Source of the DNA: Serinus canaria | Lineage: Eukaryota; Chordata; Aves; Passeriformes; Fringillidae | Direction: 5' to 3' | DNA: 64,000 nucleotides | Assembly: GCF_022539315.1 (NCBI RefSeq) | Contig: NC_066315.1 | Location: 93,306,990 to 93,370,989, forward strand | Part shown: positions 20,900 to 32,093 of the stretch, in pieces | Position numbering within the stretch: the stretch's first letter is position 1 | Layout: each line of letters begins with the position of its first letter | Notes under the pieces: generated by a model | The model's input: the letters and a program-made list of their open reading frames with translations, nothing else | Told to the model about the DNA's origin: nothing | Databases searched by the model: none | Translations under genes and position numbers: made by a program

Positions 20900-23800
20900 G
20901 TGGATAACTGGAATTTCTGAAATGAATTGGTGTTAAATGTCAGGTTCGCTGACAGAAGACCCTTTAAGCTGGGTAGGGTAGGTGTGCTGATGGTATTTGT
21001 TTTCCCAAATAATATTCATGAGACATGTTTTTAGGGAGGAAAGCTTTTTCTTTGCAAGACTCCTGAGGCAGAATAATGGAAACTGCTTTTTGCCTGCCCT
21101 TTAAATCATGGAAAAAATGGATAGGTACATTTTTAGTGGTATGCAGATATTTACACCATGAATCGCCAGAATTGACTTTTCCTTAAACTTCATCATTTGT
21201 CAGAGATTTCTTTTTTTAATCTCTAAATTTTGATAGGGGGTCCTCCTTTTCTGTATGACACCGTTACAATTAAGTACATCTGAAGCCCTCAAAGGTGTAG
21301 AGCCCTGCTTTAAATCTGGGGTCGTTGGTGGAAAAATACTTTCACCTGGGAGTTTTACTGGTCTGAGAAAGCCAAAGCCTGTTGAATGCCATGATGTACC
21401 CCAAAACATATTTCCTTGATGTCTGTGATAGTAGGAGATGATGCACATCCAGTTGGGAAAGACCATCACTGAAAGTTGAGATGTGAAAACTGCATTTGAA
21501 AGAGCAAGTATTGTTTATGAATTTAGCAAATAATTTCCTTGCATAGGCAATGCAATGCAAATACATGTGTGCACTAAGAACCTGAAGAAAATGAATTTAT
21601 GTTCCTTTCTTTAGAACCTAAGCACTGTTTATATGCCCATTTTAAGCTAAATCATTCTAAATCTTCCATTTTTAAAAAAACTGCTCAATGTAATAAAGAT
21701 AATTTCCAATATTACTTTTAATATGTTATTGGGTTGTATTTCTTATAAATAATGCACATATTTTCTCCCAATTCTAGGAATCCTTTTTTCCCTTGTCTCA
21801 AGGTGACTTTGAACCTCGTCACTTTATTGCAGACTTCAGAGGTTTTCATCACCCTGTTTGCAAGTACCATTTCAGTGGTTAATCACATCAGGGACAGCTG
21901 TCTCTGGGGTGCTCTTTTTGATACTGGGATGGAAAAAGCCTTTAAAGACCATTCCTTTGGTGCTCCAAGCACAAAATCAGCCACTGACATATGCCCTGCA
22001 GACAGGGGAAGCCAGTAAAATGATATCACAGCTATTAAATGGGTTCAACTATTTTTGTCTTTTTTTTTTTTCCCCTATTCCAATAAATTTTTTGGAACCT
22101 ACCCCACCGTCATTGATTCTACCCCAAGAGAAGGAAGCAGAAAATCAGTCACTGTGAGAGTCTGAAGCATTTCACAGCAAACTGCTTTCACCTCCCAGGA
22201 GAAACTGAAATATGTTCCCAAATAGAGGACTTGGAAACTTTTCTCTAAATTGCAAGAATGTGAATTATTCCTGTTGGAGACAGAGCATGAGAGAGAAGTG
22301 AGAAGAGTAGCTGCAGTTTCTCATCACAGTCTTATTCTTCCCTTCACCACTTATCAACATGTAAACTTTGTTTTCTCAGGAGTAATGATTTTACAACCAC
22401 TAGGGACAATAGGAAATGTCAGATAAGAGACTCATTATACATCAAGTCGGCCCAGTCTGACAAGACTGGAACAAAATTCAGGAAGAATGAGTCAAATTTT
22501 ATATGGTTATGTTTTGCTTAAAAGTGGCCACTAAAGAATAATATAATGTGTTAGATTTTTATTTAAACTCCGTGCTCTTGGTACTTTTTTTTTTTTAAAT
22601 CTCTTTGTATCACAACAGAAGGCTGACTGAAAACAGAACTCTGCATTCAGTGCTGCCATCTCATTTTCACCTTTGAGGATGAAATTCAGATGCAAAGGAA
22701 AGTTCAGATGTAAACTTTGTGTCTCTGCTTACCTCTCACCGCATTCCACCACACATTGCAAAAGGATGTAGCTGGCAACACGTATGTACAGCTTTCAACT
22801 GTTGTATAATGGATTTTGACACAGGCCACAGTGGTGATGACCTGTGTGAAGTGGACACCTGTTATGAAATCTCATATGATTTTGCAAAGAGCTCATGATA
22901 AATGCTGTCAGTTCAACAGTGAAGCTCTACAGGCCATGAATTTGTAATGGATTTCTTGGTTGTGACTGTTTGTGCTGGAATATATAGATTGTGAAATGAA
23001 ATCCAGATGATTGCCAGATTCCTGTTTCTGTTCAGCAGTGTCACAAGTCACACAAAAAGAATGAAAAAGGTCCCTGAAATTCAAGCTTCAAAGGACTTTA
23101 CACCAATGGTAGTGACTGACGGCACTTTTTGGAGGTCACCTGTTTATGTAAATGAAAACTTGCTTGGGACTGTTAACACTGGCTGGGCTCCCCTAGTGAT
23201 AATTGCCCTGTCTATACTAACCAGTATATGCAACAAGGTCCTCATCATCAAAATTAACTTTCTGCCTACCCAGAGATGAAAAGGCAAAACATGTAGTTTC
23301 CACAGAGAAAACCCAGGTGAACAAAACTGAATAAGAGCTATCTTTTTCTCTTTGCTTCTGTGCTTTTTCCTTCCCGAATGTCTCAGATTCAGCAGACCCC
23401 AGCTGAACATTCGCTGGCTGATCACTAGAGATTGTATTTTGTATGTAGGTCTGCTCTACATTCATGACAATTTCAACTGTCTTGGTGTCAAATGAACATG
23501 GAAGCCACAGGATCTTAAAATGACTGCTGGCAAGGCCTAGAAGATTCACCACTTCCCTATTTCGTAGCTGATAAAATGAGAAAATAATATGAAAAAAGAG
23601 GAGTTGTATACAGCACTACTCAACATGTGAGCTAAGAAAGTGGGGAAAAATGATGCAATGATTCCACAAATTCAAGGACCACAAATGCAAAACTACAAGT
23701 AGATCAATACAAGAGAACTAAAGTAAACACAGGGAATGTTTACCACCTCAGATACTGATTAACTGGGGTCCAGATAACCTGATAATCAGCCTTCTACAGT

Positions 23801-25740
23801 GAGTTTACCTAGGACTGACACCCACTTTACTTCAGTGATACCCAGTGTAAATGTGTGTACAACCCAAATTAAATACCCCAAGCCTTGTGTGGTGTGCAGA
23901 TGCACACAAGACATAGTGATTTCTGTCTTTTATAAAGACCTGGGCTGTGTGGAGAGTATTTTCAGAGCTTTGGGTAGTTAACTCATTGCATCTTCACCAG
24001 TACTTCTTGTCCTGAGACCAGGATGCAAGTTCTGACAAGAAACCTACTGCTGAGAAATAAAAGAATGTTTACATTAATTGTGTACATTTACATTTTCCTT
24101 GTCATATTGTCACAAGCTTAGTTCTGGAGACACTCCATAAGTTCAGAGGAATGGCTTAGCCAGGAGGAGCACTCTGTTGTGGTCTGCTGCGTACACTGGG
24201 CAGCCTGAACACTATCAGGGGTAAGTCCTCTTGGGTGATAGGATCATTTTATATGTATCCTTTTGCATTCATTCAATCCAACAGGCAAAACAATGCTTTC
24301 TGTGCCATAGTCAGGCCTTAGAGGCAGAAGAAAGGCTCAGAGAAAACAGATACATACAGAAACTGGGCAAATTGCTTACTCTGACCAAAAAGAGTTCAGA
24401 CGGTCAGCTCCCACTCTAGATTTCTAGAGCTTAAGGTTTACTTCTTTCAAAGCATTAAGTCAATAATAATAACAAATACAATAACTCAGCAGATAACAGT
24501 ACCTTATCTGATAATAAATCATACAGCACCTGTCCATTCTCAACCAAATTGGCTCCAGTCTTTGGTATTTCTTTAATTATTTTCTGATGTAAGTTTGGGC
24601 TCTTCACTGGATGAAAATGATAAGAAGGTTTTTTTCCAGTCCTAGACCATCTCCTATTACAACTAGATAACTTATCATCAAGCCAAAGATTATTTGCCTT
24701 CAGCTTTGAGTAAAATAATAAATCATTCACTGTTTTCCAAACGCGTAACTGCAAATTCCTTTATTAAAGCTATTTGCTTGCCAGTTGCACTATTATAGAT
24801 TAATTACTCAATAGCAGTTTGGAAGGTGATGCCTGGTTGAGGATTCACACTGTCACACTGCTGAGTGAAGTCAAACACACGTGGTTACTTCCAGTCTGGC
24901 TTTAGCATATGAGCCACTCCACAAAGGGATCGTAAAACAGAGTACAAAGTGACAACCATGGATACCACTGATGTTCCTGTGAAAAAGAGACAAAATGAAG
25001 GAATGTCTACTGTGGAGAACCAGATGGAGAAGTCCTTATAGATGCTTGGTCTCCTGATTCAGACATCTGCTCCAGTGGATTTATTGCTCTCCAGCAATGA
25101 CAGGCTGAACCACAGCTCGCTGGCCTCAACATGGGGTCTTTCTACTAACTTCAGAGCATTTGGATTGGATGCTGAAGGTGGATGCAAGTCTTCCTACTAA
25201 CATCATTGCATGTTAGGTAGAGAATATATTTCAAGAGCTGAGCCTAGTTGATTTCACAAGATTTAACTCACAAAAAGTATTAACTACTTTTTGATATAGT
25301 ACTTGGTGGTGTGTTTTTACGACCTTTATTAATTTAAAATCTGAAACTTATAAGCATGTAAATGCAGCACAATAAAAGATAGCATAAAAGATTCATAAGA
25401 TTCGTAAGATATTTCAAACAAAAGGAGAAATATGGTTTGTGGGTATTATAAACACATAAATTATGATCCAAATTACTTTGTTTAGACCATTCAGGAGTGC
25501 AAGAACTTTTAGGAAGACAGTTTAGAAGGTTGCATAGGAAAACCTGGTCAGAGTTAGATCTCCTAACAATTTAGCCTGGTAAATTTAATTTATAGGGGGG
25601 AGAAGGTTGTATAAACATTAAAGCAGAAGTTTACTACTGCTATGAAATTTCTCAGTGGGTAAGATCGTCATATTAGCTCAAATTCCAAAAAATACAGTGT
25701 TTTCCTGACAGTATGAATTGCATATTTGTTTAATATTGTT
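20900..25740. other. Intergenic or intronic sequence, no gene seen
   Basis: Unique AT-rich sequence with no recognised repeat and no supportable gene. A weak resemblance to a decayed palindromic repeat near 23800-23860 is too poor to call. All open frames are 111 codons or shorter, without domains. Confidence 0.5.
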
Positions 25741-25754
25741 ATGAATGTAGGTTG

Positions 25755-25819
25755 TAGGGGACTGAACTAGATTATGTCCAGAGGTCCCTTTCAACCCTAA
25801 CTATTCTGTGATCCTGTGA
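25755..25819 (+). mobile_element. CR1 LINE 3' terminal fragment
   Basis: Only the last 65 or so bases of a CR1 element remain. They include 'GACTGAACTAGATTATGTCC', 'AGAGGTCCCTTTCAACCCTA' and the terminal 8-base tandem ATTCTGTG ATCCTGTG A at 25803-25819. CR1 ends in such a short tandem repeat instead of poly-A, which confirms family and orientation. Extreme 5' truncation is usual for CR1. The copy is moderately diverged and has no coding content. Confidence 0.85.
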
Positions 25820-27262
25820 ACTCCAGTGGCAGCACTCAGGCACTCTTGGAAATGATGCAAAAATAGTTACCGCTATCTATTTGGAAACTGGAAAACTATC
25901 AAAGCAAGAGTTCTTCAGTTTTAGGTTCATCCCATGATACTAAAACCAGTCAGAAAACAAAAAACATTAAGCAGCTATGGTGTTCTGCACTTCTAGTTTA
26001 TTTTATATTGTGTGTTAATGATTGGTATTATTTACTCACTCCTTTACAGAGAAGGAGAATGAACTGTGTCTTCTGTGTCATTAATCTTTAGAAAAACTGC
26101 ACATGAGCTGTTGAAATATTTAAAAACATATCTTTTCTAAGTGACATTATTTTGGTGACTGGGATGGAGTTTCAGAGATTTCACGGAAAATGTGATAACA
26201 ATGTCTCTGAAAGATGTTGAAGTGCATCTCCAAAGGTATTTATGAGCACTTGGGACTGGGATGACACTGCTAAATGCTAGCTTTTTCTTCATTTCTCCTC
26301 ATATCACTCATCCAGTCATTAGGAGCAGGCCAGTTTGAGCCATTTGCTTTTTCCTAGAACTAATCTGTACAAGCTGCTTGAAGGAGAACTGTCTCAGCTT
26401 TCATTTTCAAGAGTGCTCCAGTCATTTGGAAAACACCTACTCCACCATCATGCCCTTGCATGCAGCAGTGGCTACAGCTCTAAAGAGAAAGCTGTCTACT
26501 CTCTAGTGCAGGTAACTACTTCCTAGCTTGCTGAAATTGCCTCCACACCATACAGTTGATGCATTAAGTCCATTTCACACAAGACATGCTCTTCTACTTC
26601 TACTGACAGTTTGGCAGTACAGTATACTAAAATAACTTTGCAGAGGTTTATGCTAAATCTCCCCAATCCCTATTGTCTCTGCTAAGGAACAAGAATAAAG
26701 TCTCCATAGCTATCGTGCTCCAGCAGTTTTTTCTAACCCTTTTGAGCATGTAGACCTTCTTTGATGAAAGGGGCATTGCCTGCATTCCCCACTTAGCCAT
26801 GCACACACACTCTTCACTGCATGTTAGTGTGATGGTTGCTGGCCCATGCAGACAGCAGAAAGCACCTGATGCTTTCAGAATATGAACAGCAAACTTCCCA
26901 CCTTCCATATCCCCTCAGAGAACTGCAAGAACAGTGAATCACTGTTTGTCTTCAGAGACCATGTGGGTGCATTACGTAGGGGGAGGCTTTAGAAGCAGGT
27001 AGTCTTTTCACTTTCAGATTCAGTTCCAAATAACTAACTGAGGAGGAAACAGCTGTCAGCCGCTATGAAATGAGGAGAGACCCAGAAACATGAGCACAAT
27101 TTTGCCAAATTCCAAGAAGTGGGACATATAAGACCTATGTGAGGTGTGACAAGGTAATGGGGTTTTGCTACAGACTGTCTGATAGCTGGTTTCCAGGTCT
27201 GATGTTCACAGGAACACAGAATGATTAGAAAGCATTTGTGCTTACAATTTAAGTCCTAGCTG

Positions 27263-27303
27263 CTTTTGACATCCAGCACTGAAGAATGGCTGGATGTCAA
27301 AAG
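27263..27303. repeat. Perfect 15-bp inverted repeat (foldback)
   Basis: CTTTTGACATCCAGC at 27263-27277 is exactly complementary to GCTGGATGTCAAAAG at 27289-27303, with an 11-base spacer. A 15-bp perfect stem is well beyond chance for one locus, though across 64 kb a few long foldbacks are expected. It could be a DNA-transposon remnant, a templated palindrome mutation, or a structured RNA element. The stem is too short for a usual microRNA precursor. Confidence 0.9.
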
Positions 27304-28595
27304 GGCTATGACTGTCGGTAACATCCCAATATTTCCCACAAGAATAGAGACTTTAAGTAAACTGGAAAACGCCATCTGTGAACACAAGTCAGAGTCAATA
27401 ATACATTCTGTTTCCAGACACATATATAAGGTGGATGATAATCAACTTTGGCCAAAGTTCCCACCTAAACTTGACTATTGTACATGTGTTGGTTGTCCTA
27501 ATACACTAAAAATATAATACACAAGAGAAAAAAAACCCACCACAACAACAAAAAATAGGCATTTCTTGCCACTGGGTCTTAGCTCCACTTTTCAGCTAGT
27601 GCATATCTTATACTGCAAAATTCAATGTTTTGTGAGATCTTAATATGTCTTGTTGTCTTCACAGATCTCAGCTCTCACCTTGTAAATGTATGTGCTACAC
27701 CTACCCTTACATTCCCATGTGTATCCACAGAGCACAGTCAGGCTGCAGTAAAGCACTTTTTCAAGCAAGGGAAGAGTTCCTTTCTAGGGGTACTGTCTGT
27801 GACAAAGAACCAATGCAACAAACAGATCATGCAGGACAACTTTCCAGGACATTGGATTCCTCAAATTTGATGCTTTTACAGTAAGTCACAAGCTAAAGAT
27901 TTCCCTCAAATTTCCAGGCATTTGAACAGTCCTGCAAAGTTCAATGAGTCTCAGTGGAAGCAAGGAAGATCCCTACACCCTACATTTTTCCTTAGTAACT
28001 CAGGTCTTGCCCTTTAATTATTATGAATATGTTTATTGAGTAGAAAGCAAACATATCAGGGCTTTGCATAACACATGCAAAGGTATGGCTGTTGCTCCCT
28101 GTGTTTTCCAGACTCAGGCCAAATCCTGACCACTTCCCATGGCCATGCCTGTGCTGGCTGTACCTATGCTGAAGCTCTCTGAGTCAAATGGGCTCTCGTG
28201 ACAGACTAGGATGGCACACATGTATTGTGGTTGATAAGGTAGGGACCAAATTCTTGATGTGACAGGGTAAAAGTGGGGGAAGAGCAAAGACAGTAATGTG
28301 GGAGCATGTCTTTGAATGCATTTTCCTATTGCAGAAGACCCCAATACAAAGGTTTATTCTCTCTCCCCCTACAATTCCGAGCCAGGTACCTGGGTCCCTC
28401 TTAGCACCCCAGATTTTTGTGCATTGAGTGCAACTGTCTTGCTGTGACACCGTGGCAGGCTGTCTCTCATCAGCCCCTGCTGTGATACTCCTAACGCTTT
28501 CACTCCAGGGAGTGCTTCCCTGCTTGATGCTGCTAGCAGATTAAAGCTGTTCTAATTTCCCATCCTAAGCCAAATAGATGCATAAGCAAGCTGTT

Positions 28596-28668
28596 GGATT
28601 GTTTCGCTACGAGTGCCGAACGCCATCAGCCTGCTTCCCGCTCCCCCCACCTCGCGCTCATAATGGTG
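28596..28668. promoter_or_regulatory. Small dense CpG cluster
   Basis: Roughly eight CpG fall within about 70 bases, among CpG-poor sequence. No TATA box or clear splice donor accompanies them. The preceding 100 bases are repeat-free. It may be an unmethylated regulatory element; this is inference from CpG retention only. Confidence 0.25.
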
Positions 28669-28972
28669 GACATTTGCAAGTAAAATGTGGGGTGGAGGCC
28701 AGAGGTGAGGTTAAGGCACACGATAGACAAGGAAGAGTTCCAGGAATATTTTTCTGCCAAACCCTATTTTTCAAGGTACTCTCCTGACTTCTATCTCTGT
28801 GTTAGTGTCAGGAGATGACTTGAAAATTAGGGAGTCTTTTTCCAGGATCAGAAAAGTCATCAAGATTCATTGGATCAGAAGAGTCTTTAAGATCCAATGT
28901 TTTTCAGAAATAGGCTGAATGAGCTCGGTAAAGATTAGATGCCAGTCCAAAAATACAGTGCAATACAATTTA

Positions 28973-29036
28973 TTTTTATATGCCATCCTTCACACAAAGT
29001 ACCACAAAACACTTTAGAGAGATGGAGAGATAATGC
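28973..29036. repeat. Possible ancient interspersed repeat remnant
   Basis: 'TTTATTTTTATATGCCATCC' followed by 'ACAAAACACTTTAGAGAGAT' resembles the 'TTTATATAGC..CACTTTACA' pattern seen in some very old vertebrate repeats. The family is not identified and the match is weak. Confidence 0.22.
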
Positions 29037-29421
29037 TTTACAGAGTTAGGTACAGCAACTCCCAGACAGGCAGAAAAGGAAAATGACATATGGAAATAGA
29101 GCAGAGTAAAAGGGAAAGCTGAAATTTAGAAGCAGTAAAGATGCAAGTTAGTATCCTCATGGATGAGTCCCTGCAAAAGGACTGCAGAAGGATTCAGTGA
29201 CAGGAGGAGAATGATAAATGGAAATTAATGTCGAAAAGCAGGCTAGAAAACATGGAACAAAACTAGAAACACTTTCACTCCGCAACATCTGGTAAGAGAA
29301 AGCAATATAGAGGGATACCTGGCTGTCATTATGGTAGCTAAACAATTTTTTAAATAATCTAACATTACTGATAAACCTACTCATTTTGTCTGCCCATATG
29401 AATTAGGCCCAGAAAGAATTT

Positions 29422-29445
29422 CACACACACACACACACACACACA
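29422..29445. repeat. (CA)12 microsatellite
   Basis: Twenty-four bases of pure CA, followed by a GA step. Likely polymorphic. Confidence 0.95.
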
Positions 29446-29929
29446 GAGATCTCCTCTTGCCTCCAAAATTGGTCCATCTGTGGTATGAGGATTTTATGAT
29501 GCCTGAACACTTCAGGGGCATTACAGTCATTTCAGGGAAGCTGCTAACCAAATTGCATGGAGATGGCTTTGTCTGGGACAGAAGGAAGAAATACTTGCAG
29601 GCACACAAACATGCATGTACACGTATGCACGAACTTTACATAAGAATCCCTTTAAAAATACATTACCAGGTTAATTTTTAAACTGTCCTTGATGACTCTG
29701 AAGTAAATTGAAGGGCTTGAGGGTATTTATTTGTTTCAGGGGAGAGAGAAGCAGAGGCTGTGTGTATGGAACTATTCCCTTTCCCAGAGGATCTCTGTAG
29801 CCGGCTGGAAGATGAAAAGACTCAGGCTGCAGATGAGTCAGAAATGGGGAAAGGAAAATTTTCAAAAATAGGATAAAAAATACGCTTAATCTATTTTGTG
29901 TTGCTGTGATTTTGTCACTGCTGGCCTTG

Positions 29930-30182
29930 GCGGGCTTTTCTGGCTGTTAGAGACTTGATTATTGTTTGTGAGAGCTCAGGGATGGCACTGCAGCGTGCAG
30001 CGCAGCCTGCATCGCCTGGATAGCAGAGGCAGTGGGCAGTGGGTTATCGCATCCCTTGCATCGCTCAAGCCGTGCTGCAGTCATATGTCATTATGCATCC
30101 TTAGTCCAAAGACGTGAAGCTGGAGAAGTCGCCAATGCTGCTGCTGCTGCAGATCATCCCAGCAGCCAGTCTCTGGTGAAAG
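29930..30182 (+). promoter_or_regulatory. CpG-enriched patch, candidate regulatory element or first exon
   Basis: About nine CpG lie in 200 bases. The stretch includes a GCAGCGTGCAGCGCAG run, CTG-rich sequence near 30130, an octamer-like CATTATGCAT at about 30091-30100 and an ATTGTTTGTG SOX-like motif near 29963. A moderate splice-donor match (AAAG|GTATTC, GT at 30183-30184) closes the block on the plus strand. It may be an enhancer or a promoter with a short first exon. No coding domain is present in the frame at 30032-30319. Confidence 0.22.
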
Positions 30183-32023
30183 GTATTCAGATAGTTCTCT
30201 TACAAACCTCAGCTTTTTTCAGGGCTTATTTTGTTTTCATACTTCAGCTAGCAATGTGCTGCAGCATACAGGGTGTCAGTGTGAAAATTTGGGCCCTAAC
30301 TGTGCTGTTATGTACCTGAATAAAGCCACTGATTCCAGTTCCCATGTCTCTAGCCAGATTATGCCATTTTGGCTCATGTCTTTTAATCCTTTCGGCTTAT
30401 GACTTCTATTGTTCTTAGAGAAATACGAGAGAGTGTTTTCTCTTGGTGAGTTTTCTCTTCTTCACAAACCTGCTCTTTGATGAGATACCTGTTGGAGTCT
30501 TGTCACTGTAAATCCAGAACAGTTCCCCCAATTTACCAAAGAAACTTCAGTTATTACCACAGCACCACAGTTTCTTTCTCCTTTATCATAACTTGTAACC
30601 AAGACGGTCAAGTTGAAAACACGTGAAAAGGAGAGATGATTTTTTGGTGCAAGATGGTTTTAGGCTCTAGCCCAATAAAGGCTACGTGGAATACTACACA
30701 TAGTATATCCAGAGTATATGGGATGATCACCAGTGCAAGTTCATGGGACAGTCACTCACAGATATACACTGTTACAGCAAGGTCATGGATTAAAAAGGCA
30801 GCTTTAGGGTGATGAGTGAGAGAACCTGTCTGGGAACTGTTCATGTGCCTTTCAACAAAGTTGTGATTGGTTTTATTAGCTTTATATTCAGTTTGTTTGT
30901 CACATCTGAGGGATCAGATGTTGCCCCCGTTTCAAAGATGAGGGATTGTGCTCCTCCCACAGGCAGCTCTCTTGGAAAACTCATGCCAGGAGAGAAGTGA
31001 GGCCATGCTTCCTCCCTATCTCCTTGCCCAGGACTTGCAGAAGTAATGGCAGGACACTGACTGGTCTTGGTGATACAGACTGAACTTGTGTGATGTGCTC
31101 TAGGATGACCCTGCTTTTTCAGGGTGTTTGTAACACTTGGCACTGTGGTACCTTCAGCCTTACCCATCCTGTGATTCTCTGGCCTGAACTTAGCTTCAGC
31201 AAGCTGGCTGCCAGGCAAAGAAAGAGAACTTTTGGACTTGACATATCACTCCAGTGCATCACACTCCCTCATTCCTGTATGGCACACTGCTTCTGGGAAA
31301 AGGCTTTAGACAGAAAACTTTCTAAGTCCTACTGCATCTCTTATATGCAGTGTTTAGAACCTCACAGTTCCTGTTTGACCACAGCAGAATCCTGCAAGGT
31401 CCTCAAATGCCTAGCATGAATCATGGAAAGTCACCCTCATCCCAAGTCACATCCAGGCCTGTGGTTACACCACACAGAGCAAGAACAACAGGGCAGAATT
31501 TATCAAAGTGTTACATGACTGTTCACTCAGGATGAGAACCCAAATTCCACTGCCAGGGAAGATCATACTGTGAAGTTCAGAGAACCAAATAACTATCTGC
31601 CTCTCACAACCCCTCTGTGTGGCCTACCAGATGTTCAACACAAGCTCCCAAAGCACAGCATGAAGAAACAGCAACATTTACCTGAGAGATGCAAAGCAGA
31701 GGTGAACATACCTTCAGACAATGAGGGGAAACCCTTTTCACTTCTCTCTTCCTAGTAGGCTAAGTAGGCTAAGGGCTCAGGATGTTGACCTCCCCTTCCA
31801 GTAAGGAGGACCCCAAACTCTACAAAAGGTCAGCTATGAGTTTCAAGACTGAGTACCCCAATCAGCAGAAATGTCCCTTTAAGTGCCATTTCCTGTGACA
31901 TTTTTCTCTGCTGAAGCTTAGAAAGATCCTGACTCACCTGCTCCTTTGTTGTCCCATTTCAGGGGATTTATAAACACCCTGCTGACAATTTCCCATGTCA
32001 GGGGGACTCTGCTAAGGCTAGGG

Positions 32024-32093
32024 TGCATATAGAATAGGGCTGACCCTATTCTATATGCTATTCTATATGCTGACCCTATTCATGCTGACCCTT
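32024..32093. repeat. Perfect 15-bp foldback embedded in direct repeats
   Basis: GCATATAGAATAGGG (32025-32039) and its exact complement CCCTATTCTATATGC (32044-32058) form a 15-bp stem around a 4-base CTGA loop. The right arm is then partly copied: CTATTCTATATGC recurs at 32058-32070 (period 12), and TGCTGACCCT recurs at 32068-32077 and 32083-32092 (period 15). The short loop and serial copying are what template-switching or fold-back replication slippage would leave. No coding function is apparent. Confidence 0.92.

Larger units (their letters stand above)
25820..32020. other. Intergenic or intronic sequence, no gene seen
   Basis: Mostly unique sequence without a supportable gene. It contains the inverted repeat at 27263-27303, CpG patches at 28596-28668 and 29930-30160, a possible ancient repeat near 28973, and a CA microsatellite at 29422. 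An alternating purine-pyrimidine stretch lies at about 29600-29636. A 125-codon minus-strand frame at 30841-31218 and a 109-codon plus-strand frame at 31090-31419 overlap each other and have no domain. Confidence 0.5.

Noticed and set aside
30841..31419. 125-codon minus and 109-codon plus frames
   Set aside because: They overlap on opposite strands, no family is recognised, and no regulatory context is visible.
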